A stretch of 63,469 nucleotides of DNA from Burkholderiales bacterium RIFCSPLOWO2_12_FULL_61_40 (GTDB lineage: Bacteria > Pseudomonadota > Gammaproteobacteria > Burkholderiales > Burkholderiaceae_C), in NCBI GenBank assembly GCA_001770935.1, contig MESI01000086.1, forward strand, positions 1 to 63,469. The letters are read 5' to 3'. Both the position numbers and the translations under genes were made by a program. The notes below the pieces were generated by a model. It was not told the DNA's origin and made no database searches. It worked only from the letters and a program-made list of their open reading frames with translations. This document shows positions 48,061 through 57,949 of the stretch, one piece after another (positions within the stretch are counted from its first letter, which is position 1; every line of letters starts with the position of its first letter).

Positions 48061-49018
48061 GCCCGTGTGGCTGCCGGGAGGCAACTTGCAAACCATCTGG
48101 CCGGCCTTGTGCGCACGCAGGGTATTTGGCCTGCGTCCTGCATACCAGCGCGAACGCTGGACCACCCCGGATGCGGACTTTGTCGATGTCGATTGGCTGG
48201 ACACCGCACCCCAGGCTGCGCAGACCTTGCTGGTGCTGTTCCATGGCCTGGAGGGCTCCTCGCGAAGCCACTATGCGGAGGCTTTTGCAGACTTTGCACG
48301 GGAGCGGGGTATGGCCTACGCCGTTCCCCATTTTCGGGGATGCAGCGGTGAGCTGAACCGGGGTCCCCGTGCCTACCACTCGGGCGACTATGAGGAGATT
48401 GGCTGGATACTGCAGCGCATGCGCCAACGCCACACCGGACCGATCATTGCCGTGGGTATTTCCCTGGGCGGCAACGCGCTGCTGCGTTGGGCGCAGGAAA
48501 TGGGTGCCGTTGCAGCGCAGGCCGTGTCCGCCGTGGCGGCCGTGTGCTCGCCCATTGATCTGGCCGCAGGTGGCCGGGCCATCGGAAGAGGGTTCAACCG
48601 CTGGGTCTACACCCGCATGTTTTTGAACACCATGAAACCCAAGGCCATGCAAAAGCTCGCCCAGCATCCGGGCTTGTTCGACGGCAAGGCGCTGATGGCT
48701 GCGCGTGACCTTTACGAGTTCGACAATGTTTTCACCGCTCCACTGCATGGTTTCAAAAACACCGAAGACTATTGGGCGCGCGGGTCGGCCAAGCCACACC
48801 TCCACCGCATCCGAATCCCCGCGCTGGTGGTCAATGCCCGCAACGACCCCTTTGTGCCCGCTTCGTGCCTGCCAAAGCCAAGTGAAGTGGGGTCGTGTGT
48901 CACCCTATGGCAACCCAAGCACGGCGGCCATGTGGGATTTGCGCAAGGGCCATTGCCAGGCCACGTACGCACCATGCCCGACGCGGTGGGTGGATGGCTG
49001 GCGCAACATGTTCATTAA
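48047..49018 (+). CDS. YheT-like alpha/beta hydrolase
   Basis: The 323-residue hydrolase has VWLPGGNLQTIWPAL at the N-terminus, HGLEGSSRSHYAEAFADFAR and nucleophile elbow GISLGGNALLRWAQ. HGGHVGF supplies the catalytic histidine. This is the YheT/ABHD1-3 family, possibly acting on lipid esters. The start codon and first residues (MKYIA) fall in repeat copy E. Confidence 0.88.
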   Translation: MKYIAPVWLPGGNLQTIWPALCARRVFGLRPAYQRERWTTPDADFVDVDWLDTAPQAAQTLLVLFHGLEGSSRSHYAEAFADFARERGMAYAVPHFRGCSGELNRGPRAYHSGDYEEIGWILQRMRQRHTGPIIAVGISLGGNALLRWAQEMGAVAAQAVSAVAAVCSPIDLAAGGRAIGRGFNRWVYTRMFLNTMKPKAMQKLAQHPGLFDGKALMAARDLYEFDNVFTAPLHGFKNTEDYWARGSAKPHLHRIRIPALVVNARNDPFVPASCLPKPSEVGSCVTLWQPKHGGHVGFAQGPLPGHVRTMPDAVGGWLAQHVH

Positions 49019-49029
49019 AGAGGTGTTTT

Positions 49030-49569
49030 ATGGATGACATCGTGAAGCAGGCCATGGCCAAATGGCCCAACGTACCCGCCTGCTACGGCTGGCTGGGCCT
49101 GGACGCCCGCGGCAACTGGTATATGCGGGACGATACGGCACAGGCGGCCGGTGCTTTCACCAGCGGGCATGCAGGGGCCAAGGGCTCTTTGCTCAAGCAC
49201 GAAAAGCTGATCGACTTCATTCAGCGCAACTATGCGTGTGACGATGCGGGGCAGTGGTATTTTCAAAACGGCCCCCAGCGCGTATATGTCGAGCTGGAAG
49301 CCACTCCCTGGGTCTGGCGCTTGGGCGCTGACCTGGCGGTGACGTGCCACAGCGGTGAGCCGGTGCAATACCACCAGGGGTTGATGGACGAAAACGGGTG
49401 GCTGTACCTGGAAACCAGCCGGGGCTTTGGGCTGGTGCACACCCAGGATGTCGGGCAGGCCGCAGAAGCGGTGGACGCCGGGGTATGGACCGTGCAGGAC
49501 GTGCGCCTAAACGATCTGGAGGCCTGTTATGGCTACGTAAAGAGCCCGCAGCGCCTCCGCATGAAATAG
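49030..49569 (+). CDS. Conserved protein of unknown function
   Basis: The 179-residue protein has a start at ATG 49030 with AGAGGTG upstream, 11 bp after the hydrolase stop. It is soluble and Trp/Tyr-rich (WPNVPACYGWLGLDARGNWY, YFQNGPQRVYVELEATPWVW). It resembles a DUF294x-type family seen beside YheT in Comamonadaceae; I cannot name the number with certainty. It is likely co-transcribed with the hydrolase. Confidence 0.75.
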   Translation: MDDIVKQAMAKWPNVPACYGWLGLDARGNWYMRDDTAQAAGAFTSGHAGAKGSLLKHEKLIDFIQRNYACDDAGQWYFQNGPQRVYVELEATPWVWRLGADLAVTCHSGEPVQYHQGLMDENGWLYLETSRGFGLVHTQDVGQAAEAVDAGVWTVQDVRLNDLEACYGYVKSPQRLRMK

Positions 49570-49571
49570 TT

Positions 49572-49626
49572 TTGCTACTAAAACAATAGCTGTCTACGCT
49601 TGTCCTGTGCGGGCTGGAGGCTGAAA
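49572..49626 (-). repeat. Dispersed ~55-bp repeat, copy F
   Basis: The inverted orientation has TTTGCTACTAAAACAATAGC, then TGTCTACGCTTGTCCTGTGC and GGGCTGGAGGCTGAA. It is intergenic, just after the 49030 gene. Confidence 0.75.
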
Positions 49627-49653
49627 CTATAGAGAAACTCCCATGCAAAACGC

Positions 49654-49687
49654 AAAAAGGGCTGGCAGATATCGCCAGCCCTTTTTT
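49654..49687. terminator. Bidirectional terminator
   Basis: AAAAAGGGCTGGC, loop, then GCCAGCCCTTTTTT: a strong stem with T runs on both strands. It separates the plus-strand 49030 gene from the convergent cytochrome c gene. Confidence 0.9.
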
Positions 49688-49704
49688 GATGGGAAAGCGC
49701 CGCG

Positions 49705-50235
49705 TTACTTGGCGGTTTCGGCCTCTGCGGGCTTTATGGGCTCTTCAAACTTGGCGCCGCCGGCGTTGGCCATGTAGACCACGCCGCGCGCTATCTCGAA
49801 GTCAGAGAAGTCACCACCACCTTGCGGGCCCATGGCATTTTTGCCCTTCAGTGCGGAGTTCAACAGGGTATCCAATCCGCTCTTGATGCGCGGGCCCCAT
49901 ACCGCAGTGTCCCCAAATTTGGGTGAGCCTGCAGCACCGGTGGCGTGGCAGGCAGAGCACTGTGCTTGATAAACCTGTTCGCCGGTTCTGGCCTCGCGAT
50001 TGGCATCGCGGATTTCGATCGTGCCGATTTTCTGGATGCGCTCTGCCGTGGCTTTTTCTACATTGACTGCGCCTGCCGCGGGCTTGTTGTCAGCGGTGAC
50101 GTAGTACACCAGCCCAATAATTACAAAAATCGGAATGATGAAGGAGAAAAAAACTGCCGCCAGCAATTGCTTGGGACTTTTGATCGGACCGGAATGGGCC
50201 CCATCTTGCTGAGTTGCTTGGCTGGTATTGCTCAT
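49705..50235 (-). CDS. Membrane-anchored cytochrome c5
   Basis: The 176-residue protein has one N-terminal transmembrane anchor (LLAAVFFSFIIPIFVIIGLV), a linker, and a class I c-type heme site CSACH with distal Met in NAMGPQGGG. It is a periplasmic electron carrier of the cytochrome c5 kind found in betaproteobacteria. It is divergent from tRNA-Arg. Confidence 0.92.
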   Translation of the reverse strand: MSNTSQATQQDGAHSGPIKSPKQLLAAVFFSFIIPIFVIIGLVYYVTADNKPAAGAVNVEKATAERIQKIGTIEIRDANREARTGEQVYQAQCSACHATGAAGSPKFGDTAVWGPRIKSGLDTLLNSALKGKNAMGPQGGGDFSDFEIARGVVYMANAGGAKFEEPIKPAEAETAK

Positions 50236-50327
50236 GGTGTCCTCGAAAAATCAGGGGCTGCTAAAACAGCGTCGGATTATAGCGGCCACCCTCCTGAAAA
50301 CACCTACAATGCAGCCTGTTCAGCGTT

Positions 50328-50403
50328 GCGGCTGTAGCTCAGTGGATAGAGTATTGGCCTCCGAAGCCAAGGGTCGTGGGTTCGATCCCCGCCAGCCGCA
50401 CCA
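50328..50403 (+). tRNA. tRNA-Arg (anticodon CCG)
   Basis: The 76-nt cloverleaf includes encoded CCA: acceptor GCGGCTG/CAGCCGC, anticodon loop CTCCGAA (anticodon CCG at positions 3-5 of the loop) and T-arm GTGGGTTCGATCCCCGC. It reads CGG. A 20-bp copy of its 3' end lies at 51386-51405. Confidence 0.97.
50377..50396 (+). repeat. att-like repeat, left copy (in tRNA)
   Basis: TGGGTTCGATCCCCGCCAGC in the T-arm and acceptor end is repeated exactly at 51386-51405. Together they bound a ~1 kb islet. Confidence 0.75.
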
Positions 50404-50455
50404 CTTTTTGAAACCCAAGCCCCGTGCGGCTCTCCAGCCGGTTCGGGTTTGGCTA

Positions 50456-50468
50456 TCATCCACTCCAC
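50456..50468 (+). repeat. 13-bp direct repeat, left copy
   Basis: TCATCCACTCCAC, repeated at 51301-51313, flanks the toxin-antitoxin pair within the islet. Confidence 0.6.
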
Positions 50469-50586
50469 TCATCCAGTTGAGCATTACCTCAAGCAACTGA
50501 AGCTGCCTGACTTTCATTGGTGCCCATTGACTGCTAAAAGAGATGATGGAGGGTGTCGCTGGGGCGGGAGGCAGTCTGTGTGCTGA

Positions 50587-50907
50587 TCAGAGCTTCAACA
50601 ACCGTTTCATCAAAAGTGTCGGGTAGTCTTGCCGATGACCCGCCATGGCATACACGTAAACGTCACCATGGATACGCCGATAGACCAGCTTGTGGTGTGA
50701 CGTAAAGACGTTTTGGTACTCAAAGATGCCAACGGAGGCAAGCTCCTGGACCGGCTCTCCAGTCAAAAGTCCTGTGTCAACCAGCGCCAGCTTTTCGAAG
50801 ATTTCGTTTTCGGCATTAAGCCAGTCAGTCTCGCTCCACTTGTTGAGCATGTACTCCTGAAGCGAGAGCAAGTCTTCCTGCGCATCGGGAAGGATGACGA
50901 TGGCCAT
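50587..50907 (-). CDS. RelE/ParE-type toxin
   Basis: The 106-residue protein has the ParE/RelE pattern (ILPDAQEDLLSLQEYMLNKW, HHKLVYRRIHGDVYVYAMAG, HRQDYPTLLMKRL). Toxins in this family poison gyrase or cleave mRNA; which applies is unknown. The start overlaps the antitoxin stop by one base, typical of a coupled module. It is within the tRNA-flanked islet. Confidence 0.85.
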   Translation of the reverse strand: MAIVILPDAQEDLLSLQEYMLNKWSETDWLNAENEIFEKLALVDTGLLTGEPVQELASVGIFEYQNVFTSHHKLVYRRIHGDVYVYAMAGHRQDYPTLLMKRLLKL

Positions 50908-51185
50908 TACTTGCGGCGTTGGCGGGCTGCAGCCAATTGCGCGCGTGACTCTGCAACAGAAATACCTTTGCCCTGCATGCGATCTTTCTCGCCCAGGGCC
51001 ATGACTTTCAAGGCCGCAATGAGCGCTTCCTTTTCCTGAAACTGCTTGACACTTTCAATCACCATGCTGGCTTCGCCATTTTGGGTGATGAAAAACGGAT
51101 TTCCATTCATCGCCAGGTCCTCGGAAATCTGGGCGGCGTGGCTTTTCAGGTAGGAGATGGACTTGATGTTGGCGACAGATGGCAT
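50907..51185 (-). CDS. Phd/YefM-type antitoxin
   Basis: The 92-residue protein starts at ATG 51185. The N-terminal part is a Phd/YefM DNA-binding domain (SISYLKSHAAQISEDLAMNG, PFFITQNGEASMVIES); the basic C-terminus would wrap the toxin. It precedes the toxin and probably represses its own promoter in the 51186-51300 region. Confidence 0.85.
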   Translation of the reverse strand: MPSVANIKSISYLKSHAAQISEDLAMNGNPFFITQNGEASMVIESVKQFQEKEALIAALKVMALGEKDRMQGKGISVAESRAQLAAARQRRK

Positions 51186-51300
51186 ACCGATCCTTGGGCT
51201 TTGCGGTGCGCCGAATTTAGTGCCGAATTCAGTCGGAGTCAATCGTTGGTACATTGCTGATACCGGGCCACCAACTTTCCAGCAAAATGGCGACACAATG

Positions 51301-51313
51301 TCATCCACTCCAC
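51301..51313 (+). repeat. 13-bp direct repeat, right copy
   Basis: TCATCCACTCCAC, identical to 50456-50468. The next bases (CCACTTTTTGAACC at 51316) also nearly repeat those directly after the tRNA at 50401. Confidence 0.6.
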
Positions 51314-51385
51314 CCCCACTTTTTGAACCGCTGGAATGTGTGAAAGTGAGTATTGGTGCGGGTTTTCGGGCGATTTACCCAGAAA

Positions 51386-51405
51386 TGGGTTCGATCCCCG
51401 CCAGC
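51386..51405 (+). repeat. att-like repeat, right copy (tRNA-Arg 3' fragment)
   Basis: It is an exact 20-bp copy of the tRNA-Arg 3' portion, without the rest of a tRNA. The stretch 51186-51467 holds this, the 13-bp repeat and no gene. Confidence 0.75.
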
Positions 51406-51467
51406 GCATAGGCCCCGCCGCAAGGCGCTGCGGCGTAGCGACCCAATAGACAGAAACGGTGATTCCC

Positions 51468-51779
51468 ATGTCGGACGAATTTCAGATCGAAATTCCCCAG
51501 TCGTTCATGGCCCTGTACACCGATGCAGGGCGCTCCAAACCCAACGCGCCCCGAGAGGTCGTGGCATCGCGGTACGCGTTGTGTGAGGATCTTGCCAATT
51601 TGTTGACCCAAACTGCTGCCGATACGCAATTCAAATTGGGAATCGACGAATCCGATGTACTGGCACGATGCCACCAGGGCCTGCTGGGGGACGCTGCCGT
51701 GGTGACGGAGAACGAAGCCCGGTGGGTGATTTGCCGCCTGGCGGAACTGCTGCAGTGGAAGCAGCCTGTCTGGCACTGA
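51468..51779 (+). CDS. Conserved hypothetical protein
   Basis: The 103-residue soluble protein starts at ATG 51468. It has no domain I can name (LYTDAGRSKPNAPREVVASR, RYALCEDLANLLTQTA). Small proteins like this are frequent next to rsmI in Burkholderiales. It is convergent with rsmI, with stops one base apart. Confidence 0.65.
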   Translation: MSDEFQIEIPQSFMALYTDAGRSKPNAPREVVASRYALCEDLANLLTQTAADTQFKLGIDESDVLARCHQGLLGDAAVVTENEARWVICRLAELLQWKQPVWH

Positions 51780-51780
51780 T

Positions 51781-52697
51781 TCAGGACGCCTGCGGACCCG
51801 CCTTCAGTGACAAGGCCAGCTCATAGAGTGCGTTGCGCGGCTCACCGGTAATGTCCGCAGCCAGTTTGACGGCGGTTTTCAGGGGCAGTTGCTCCAGCAA
51901 AAGTTTCAAAACACGGCTGTCCTGGCCCGTGGGCGCCGCCGCAGGCGCGGGGTGCACGACCAGCGCAAATTCACCGCGAAGGCGGTTGGCATCGGCCGCC
52001 AGCCACGCCGGCAAGCCTTCCGCCGTGACTGTTGCAATCTCTTCAAACTGTTTGGTGAGTTCGCGGCCCACGGTAATCGGGCGTGACCCCAAGGGTGTCA
52101 GAGCTTGCGCCACCGCCTCCATGCGGTGAGGGGCCTCCAACAGCACCACGGCCCGGTCTTGGGTGGCCAAGGCCTGCACGGCGGCAGCCCGTTCCCCCGC
52201 CTTGCTGGGCAAAAAACCGACAAAAACAAAGCCGCCCGGATGGTGGCCGTCTTCGGCCACCCCTGCGGCTGACATCACGGTGGTGACGCTGCTGGCTCCG
52301 GGCAGCGGAACCGCGCGCAGCCCCTGGGCCTGTACGGCGGCCACCAGCCGGGCGCCAGGGTCGCTTACACCGGGTGTGCCAGCGTCGCTGACATAGGCCA
52401 CACGCTGGCCCTGGCGCAAATGGTCCACCACCGTCTGGGCCGCCTGGGCTTCGTTGTGCTGGTGCACGGCGATCAATTGCCCGGTTGTTTTGTCGATGCC
52501 GTAGGCGCGCAGCAAGGACTGGGTATGGCGGGTGTCTTCGCAGGCAATGGCGTCGACCAAACCCAGCACATGCAAGGCCCGCAGCGTGATGTCGGCCAGG
52601 TTGCCGATGGGGGTGGCCACCACGTACAAGGTGGCGGGCGGATAATGCTGTTCAGCGGCCGCATCGTGCGCCGCACGCAGGGCCGAGGTGTAACTCG

Positions 52698-52704
<7 letters not shown>
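51781..52704 (-). CDS. rsmI: 16S rRNA (cytidine-2'-O)-methyltransferase
   Basis: The 307-residue SAM enzyme methylates C1402 of 16S rRNA. Motifs are LYVVATPIGNLADITLRAL, CEDTRHTQSLL, YVSDAGTPGVSDPGARLV and PLPGASSVTTVMSAAG. The start ATG 52704 nearly coincides with the divergent yraN start. Confidence 0.95.
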
Positions 52705-54410
<1,706 letters not shown>

Positions 54411-54429
54411 AGCGCATCCACGCAAAAAG

Positions 54430-54452
54430 AAACGGCCCGTAAGGGCCGTTTT
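54430..54452 (+). terminator. Terminator after the BON lipoprotein gene
   Basis: AAACGGCCC, loop GTAA, then GGGCCGTTTT, 20 bp after the stop codon. Confidence 0.88.
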
Positions 54453-54581
54453 GCTTGGAGGGGGAAGAAAATTTGGGGCTTATTCCGTTTCCCAATCATT
54501 TCTGTCTAGGCGCCTGGCCGCAGGCAGTGCGAACGCACGACCAGGCGAGACAACAGCGACAGGGATGATGTAGAAATGGAA

Positions 54582-55508
54582 TCACTTCAGCCGCTTGATC
54601 AGGCTGGAGGTATCCCAGCGGCGGCCGCCCATGTGCTGCACATCGCCATAAAACTGATCCACCAAGGCCGTCACCGGCAGGCGCGCACCATTGCGCTTGG
54701 CTTCCTCCAGCACCAGGCCCAGGTCCTTGCGCATCCAGTCTACGGCAAAACCAAAGTCAAACTGGTCGGCCACCATGGTCTTGCCCCGGTTGTCGAGCTG
54801 CCAGCTCTGGGCCGCCCCTTTGCCGATGACGTCCAGCACCTGATGCATGTCCAGCCCGGCTTTCTGGCCAAAGGCAATGGCCTCGCTCAGGCCCTGCACC
54901 AGGCCCGCAATACAAATCTGGTTGACCATTTTTGCCAACTGACCCGCACCACTGTCGCCCAGCAGGGTGAACGCCTTCGAAAAGGCCATGCCTACCGGGC
55001 GGGCCCGCGCAAACGCCGCCGGGTCGCCGCCACACATCACGGTCAACATGCCGTTTTGGGCACCCGCCTGCCCGCCAGAGACGGGGGCATCCACGAAGTG
55101 CAGGCCGAGATTGCGCGCCGCCCCACTGAGCTCGCGGGCCACATTGGCGGAAGCCGTGGTGTGGTCCACCAACACGGCCCCCTCCTGCATGCCGGCAAAC
55201 GCGCCATCGGCCCCCAGGGTGACGCTACGCAGATCATCGTCATTGCCGACGCAGCAAAAAACGAGGTCCGCGTTCTGGGCGGCCAGGCGCGGCGTGGAGG
55301 CCTGGGTGTTCAAACCTTTTGGGCCGCTGGCCCCCGCAAACTCAGCGCACCACGCTATCGATTTGCTAGCGGTTCGGTTGTACACGGTGACCTGGTGCCC
55401 GGCGGCCGCCAGATGGCCCGCCATGGGATAGCCCATGACGCCCAGGCCTAGAAAGGCGACGCGGGTCGGAGGGCAGGTTTCGTAGGTTTTTGGATGGGTG
55501 CTGGGCAT
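54582..55508 (-). CDS. 3-hydroxyisobutyrate dehydrogenase-like oxidoreductase
   Basis: The 308-residue beta-hydroxyacid dehydrogenase has NAD(P)-site VAFLGLGVMGYPMAGHL, substrate motif DAPVSGGQAGAQNGML and catalytic Lys in GAGQLAKMVNQI. The exact substrate (3-hydroxyisobutyrate, tartronate semialdehyde or another) is undecided. It is alone. Confidence 0.88.
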   Translation of the reverse strand: MPSTHPKTYETCPPTRVAFLGLGVMGYPMAGHLAAAGHQVTVYNRTASKSIAWCAEFAGASGPKGLNTQASTPRLAAQNADLVFCCVGNDDDLRSVTLGADGAFAGMQEGAVLVDHTTASANVARELSGAARNLGLHFVDAPVSGGQAGAQNGMLTVMCGGDPAAFARARPVGMAFSKAFTLLGDSGAGQLAKMVNQICIAGLVQGLSEAIAFGQKAGLDMHQVLDVIGKGAAQSWQLDNRGKTMVADQFDFGFAVDWMRKDLGLVLEEAKRNGARLPVTALVDQFYGDVQHMGGRRWDTSSLIKRLK

Positions 55509-55571
55509 GGGGTCTTTCCAATCAGTTGGGGTCAGCGCACATCGCTGCGCGAGTGATCTGACGCCAATGTC

Positions 55572-56708
55572 TCACATAATGGCAAAATTTTCGGTCCCGG
55601 CGCTCAGGTCATTGGACTTGCCGCGCTGGCTGTTGAGTTTGATCTGCAGGCGCAAATCGTTCACCGAATCGGCGTTGCGCAGCGCATCTTCGTAGGTGAT
55701 GGCCTGGGCTTCGTACAGGTCGAACAGCGCTTGGTCAAAGCTTTGCATGCCGAGGTTGCGGCTCTTCTTCATGATCTCCTTGATTTCGGTGACTTCGCCT
55801 TTGAAAATCATGTCGGAAATCAGGGGGGAGTTGATCATGATTTCCACCGCCGCCACCCGGCCCTTGCCGTCTTGCTTGGGAATCAGGCGCTGCGACACCA
55901 GGGACTTGAGGTTGAGCGACAGGTCCATCAACAACTGGCTGCGGCGTTCTTCGGGGAAGAAGTTGATGATGCGGTCCAGCGCCTGGTTGGCGCTGTTGGC
56001 GTGCAGGGTGGCCAGGCACAGGTGGCCGGTCTCGGCAAAGGCCACGGCGTGTTCCATGGTTTCCCGGTCGCGGATTTCCCCCATCAGGATCACATCGGGC
56101 GCCTGGCGCAGCGTGTTTTTCAGGGCGGCTTCCCAGCTGTCGGTGTCCAGCCCCACTTCGCGCTGGGTCACCACGCAGTTTTTGTGCGCGTGCACGAATT
56201 CGACCGGGTCTTCCACCGTGATGATGTGGCCATAGGAATTTTCGTTGCGCCAGTCCACCATCGCCGCCAGCGTGGTGGACTTGCCCGAGCCCGTGGCACC
56301 GACCATGATGCACAGGCCGCGCTTGGACTGGACGATTTCTTTGAGTACCTGGGGCACACCCAAGCCATCAATCGTGGGCAATACCGCCGGAATCACCCGC
56401 AGCACCATGCCCACCTTGCCCTGCTGGATAAAGGAGTTCACCCGAAAGCGGCCGATGCCGGGCGGGGAAATGGCGAAGTTGCCCTCCTTGGTGCGCTCAA
56501 ACTCGGCCACCTGTTTGTCGTTCATGATGGAGCGTGCCAGGGCCAGCGTGTGCGCCGCGTTCAGCGGTTGGGGCGATACCTTGGTCACCTTGCCATCGAC
56601 CTTGATGGCGGGTGGGAAGTCGGCGGTGATGAACAGGTCGCTGCCATTGCGGCTGACCATCAGCCTGAGCAGGTCGTTGATAAATTTTGTAGCCTGATCG
56701 CGTTCCAT
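55572..56708 (-). CDS. pilU: Twitching motility ATPase PilU
   Basis: The 378-residue hexameric ATPase has Walker A GATGSGKSTTLAAMVDWRN, Asp box IITVEDPVEFVHAHKNCVV, Walker B VILMGEIRDRETM and His box HLCLATLHANSANQ. It assists pilus retraction. It is downstream of pilT with a REP-like element between. Confidence 0.95.
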   Translation of the reverse strand: MERDQATKFINDLLRLMVSRNGSDLFITADFPPAIKVDGKVTKVSPQPLNAAHTLALARSIMNDKQVAEFERTKEGNFAISPPGIGRFRVNSFIQQGKVGMVLRVIPAVLPTIDGLGVPQVLKEIVQSKRGLCIMVGATGSGKSTTLAAMVDWRNENSYGHIITVEDPVEFVHAHKNCVVTQREVGLDTDSWEAALKNTLRQAPDVILMGEIRDRETMEHAVAFAETGHLCLATLHANSANQALDRIINFFPEERRSQLLMDLSLNLKSLVSQRLIPKQDGKGRVAAVEIMINSPLISDMIFKGEVTEIKEIMKKSRNLGMQSFDQALFDLYEAQAITYEDALRNADSVNDLRLQIKLNSQRGKSNDLSAGTENFAIM

Positions 56709-56773
56709 AAGAACACCTCCTTTGTACTAAATGTAGGCTTGCCAGCCCACCAAAACCCAGGAATACCGTGGAA

Positions 56774-56846
56774 CCGGCTTCGCCGGGCCGCTGGTATTGC
56801 CCCCTGCAAGGGGGAAAGCGCAGCGACACGCAGTGCGCGAAGCCGG
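56774..56846. repeat. REP-like intergenic palindrome between pilT and pilU
   Basis: CCGGCTTCGC (56774-56783) pairs with GCGAAGCCGG (56837-56846); inside is a second hairpin, CCCCCT-GCA-AGGGGG (56800-56814). It is G+C-rich and of the kind repeated across Comamonadaceae genomes. Confidence 0.7.
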
Positions 56847-56860
56847 GGGGTGAGCCATAG

Positions 56861-57904
56861 TCACCCGGGGAAATTTTCAGGAATCTTCGCTTTGGAGCGC
56901 GCTTCGGACGGGCTGATGATGTTGCGTTTGACCAAGTCGTTGAGGTTCTGGTCCAGCGTTTGCATACCGACCGCATTGCCGGTCTGGATGCTGGAGTACA
57001 TCTGCGCCACCTTGGCCTCGCGGATCAGGTTGCGGATGGCGCTGGTGCCCAGCATGATCTCGTGCGCCGCCACGCGGCCCTGGCCGTCCTTGGTCTTGCA
57101 CAGGGTCTGCGAAATGACGGCCTGCAGCGACTCGGACAGCATGGCGCGCACCATTTCTTTCTCGTCGGCCGGGAATACGTCAATGATCCGGTCGATGGTC
57201 TTGGCAGCGCTGGACGTGTGCAGGGTGCCAAACACCAGGTGGCCGGTTTCCGCGGCGGTCATGGCCAGGCGGATGGTTTCCAGGTCGCGCATTTCCCCCA
57301 CCAAAATACAGTCCGGGTCTTCGCGCAGGGCCGAGCGCAGGGCAGCGGCAAAGCTCAATGTGTGCGGCCCGACCTCGCGCTGGTTGACCAGGCACTTTTT
57401 GGACTCGTGCACAAACTCGATCGGGTCTTCCACGGTCAGGATGTGGCCGAACTCGGTTTCGTTCAGGTAATTGACCATGGCCGCCAGCGTGGTGGACTTG
57501 CCTGAGCCGGTGGGTCCGGTCACCAGCACCATGCCGCGCGGCTTCAAGGCCAGGTCGCCAAAAATCTTGGGGGCATTGAGCTGCTCCAGCGACAGGATCT
57601 TGCTGGGAATGGTCCGAAACACCGCACCGGCGCCCCGGTTGTGGTTGAAGGCGTTGACCCGAAAACGCGCCAGGCCGTCGATCTCAAACGAAAAGTCGAT
57701 TTCCAGGAATTCTTCAAAGTGCTTGCGCTGGCCGTCGTTCATGATGTCGTACACCATGGCGTGGACCTGTTTGTGGTCCAGCGCTTCCACATTGATGCGC
57801 CGCACATCGCCGTGGACCCGGATCATGGGTGGCAGGCCTGCCGACAGGTGCAAATCCGAGGCCTTGTTTTTGACACTGAAGGCCAGTAGTTGGGTGATGT
57901 CCAT
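56861..57904 (-). CDS. pilT: Twitching motility ATPase PilT
   Basis: The 347-residue ATPase starts at ATG 57904 with GAGGA five bases upstream. It has ASDLHLSAGLPPMIRVHG, Walker A GPTGSGKSTTLAAMVNYLN, Asp box ILTVEDPIEFVHESKKCLV, Walker B CILVGEMRDLETI and AIRNLIREAKVAQMYSSIQT (AIRNLIRE loop). It drives type IV pilus retraction. Confidence 0.96.
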   Translation of the reverse strand: MDITQLLAFSVKNKASDLHLSAGLPPMIRVHGDVRRINVEALDHKQVHAMVYDIMNDGQRKHFEEFLEIDFSFEIDGLARFRVNAFNHNRGAGAVFRTIPSKILSLEQLNAPKIFGDLALKPRGMVLVTGPTGSGKSTTLAAMVNYLNETEFGHILTVEDPIEFVHESKKCLVNQREVGPHTLSFAAALRSALREDPDCILVGEMRDLETIRLAMTAAETGHLVFGTLHTSSAAKTIDRIIDVFPADEKEMVRAMLSESLQAVISQTLCKTKDGQGRVAAHEIMLGTSAIRNLIREAKVAQMYSSIQTGNAVGMQTLDQNLNDLVKRNIISPSEARSKAKIPENFPG

Positions 57905-57949
57905 GGAGTCCTCGTTGGGTGGGCCGCAGTTTGTTACGCTTGGGAGATT

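Noticed and set aside
51350..51410. Possible second tRNA gene
   Set aside because: Only the T-arm and acceptor end of tRNA-Arg are present; no D-arm or anticodon arm. Treated as an att-like repeat.
55340..55370. Possible tenth copy of the dispersed repeat in the HIBADH-like gene
   Set aside because: Only about 20 bases (GCTATCGATTTGCTAGC) resemble the core; too short to count.
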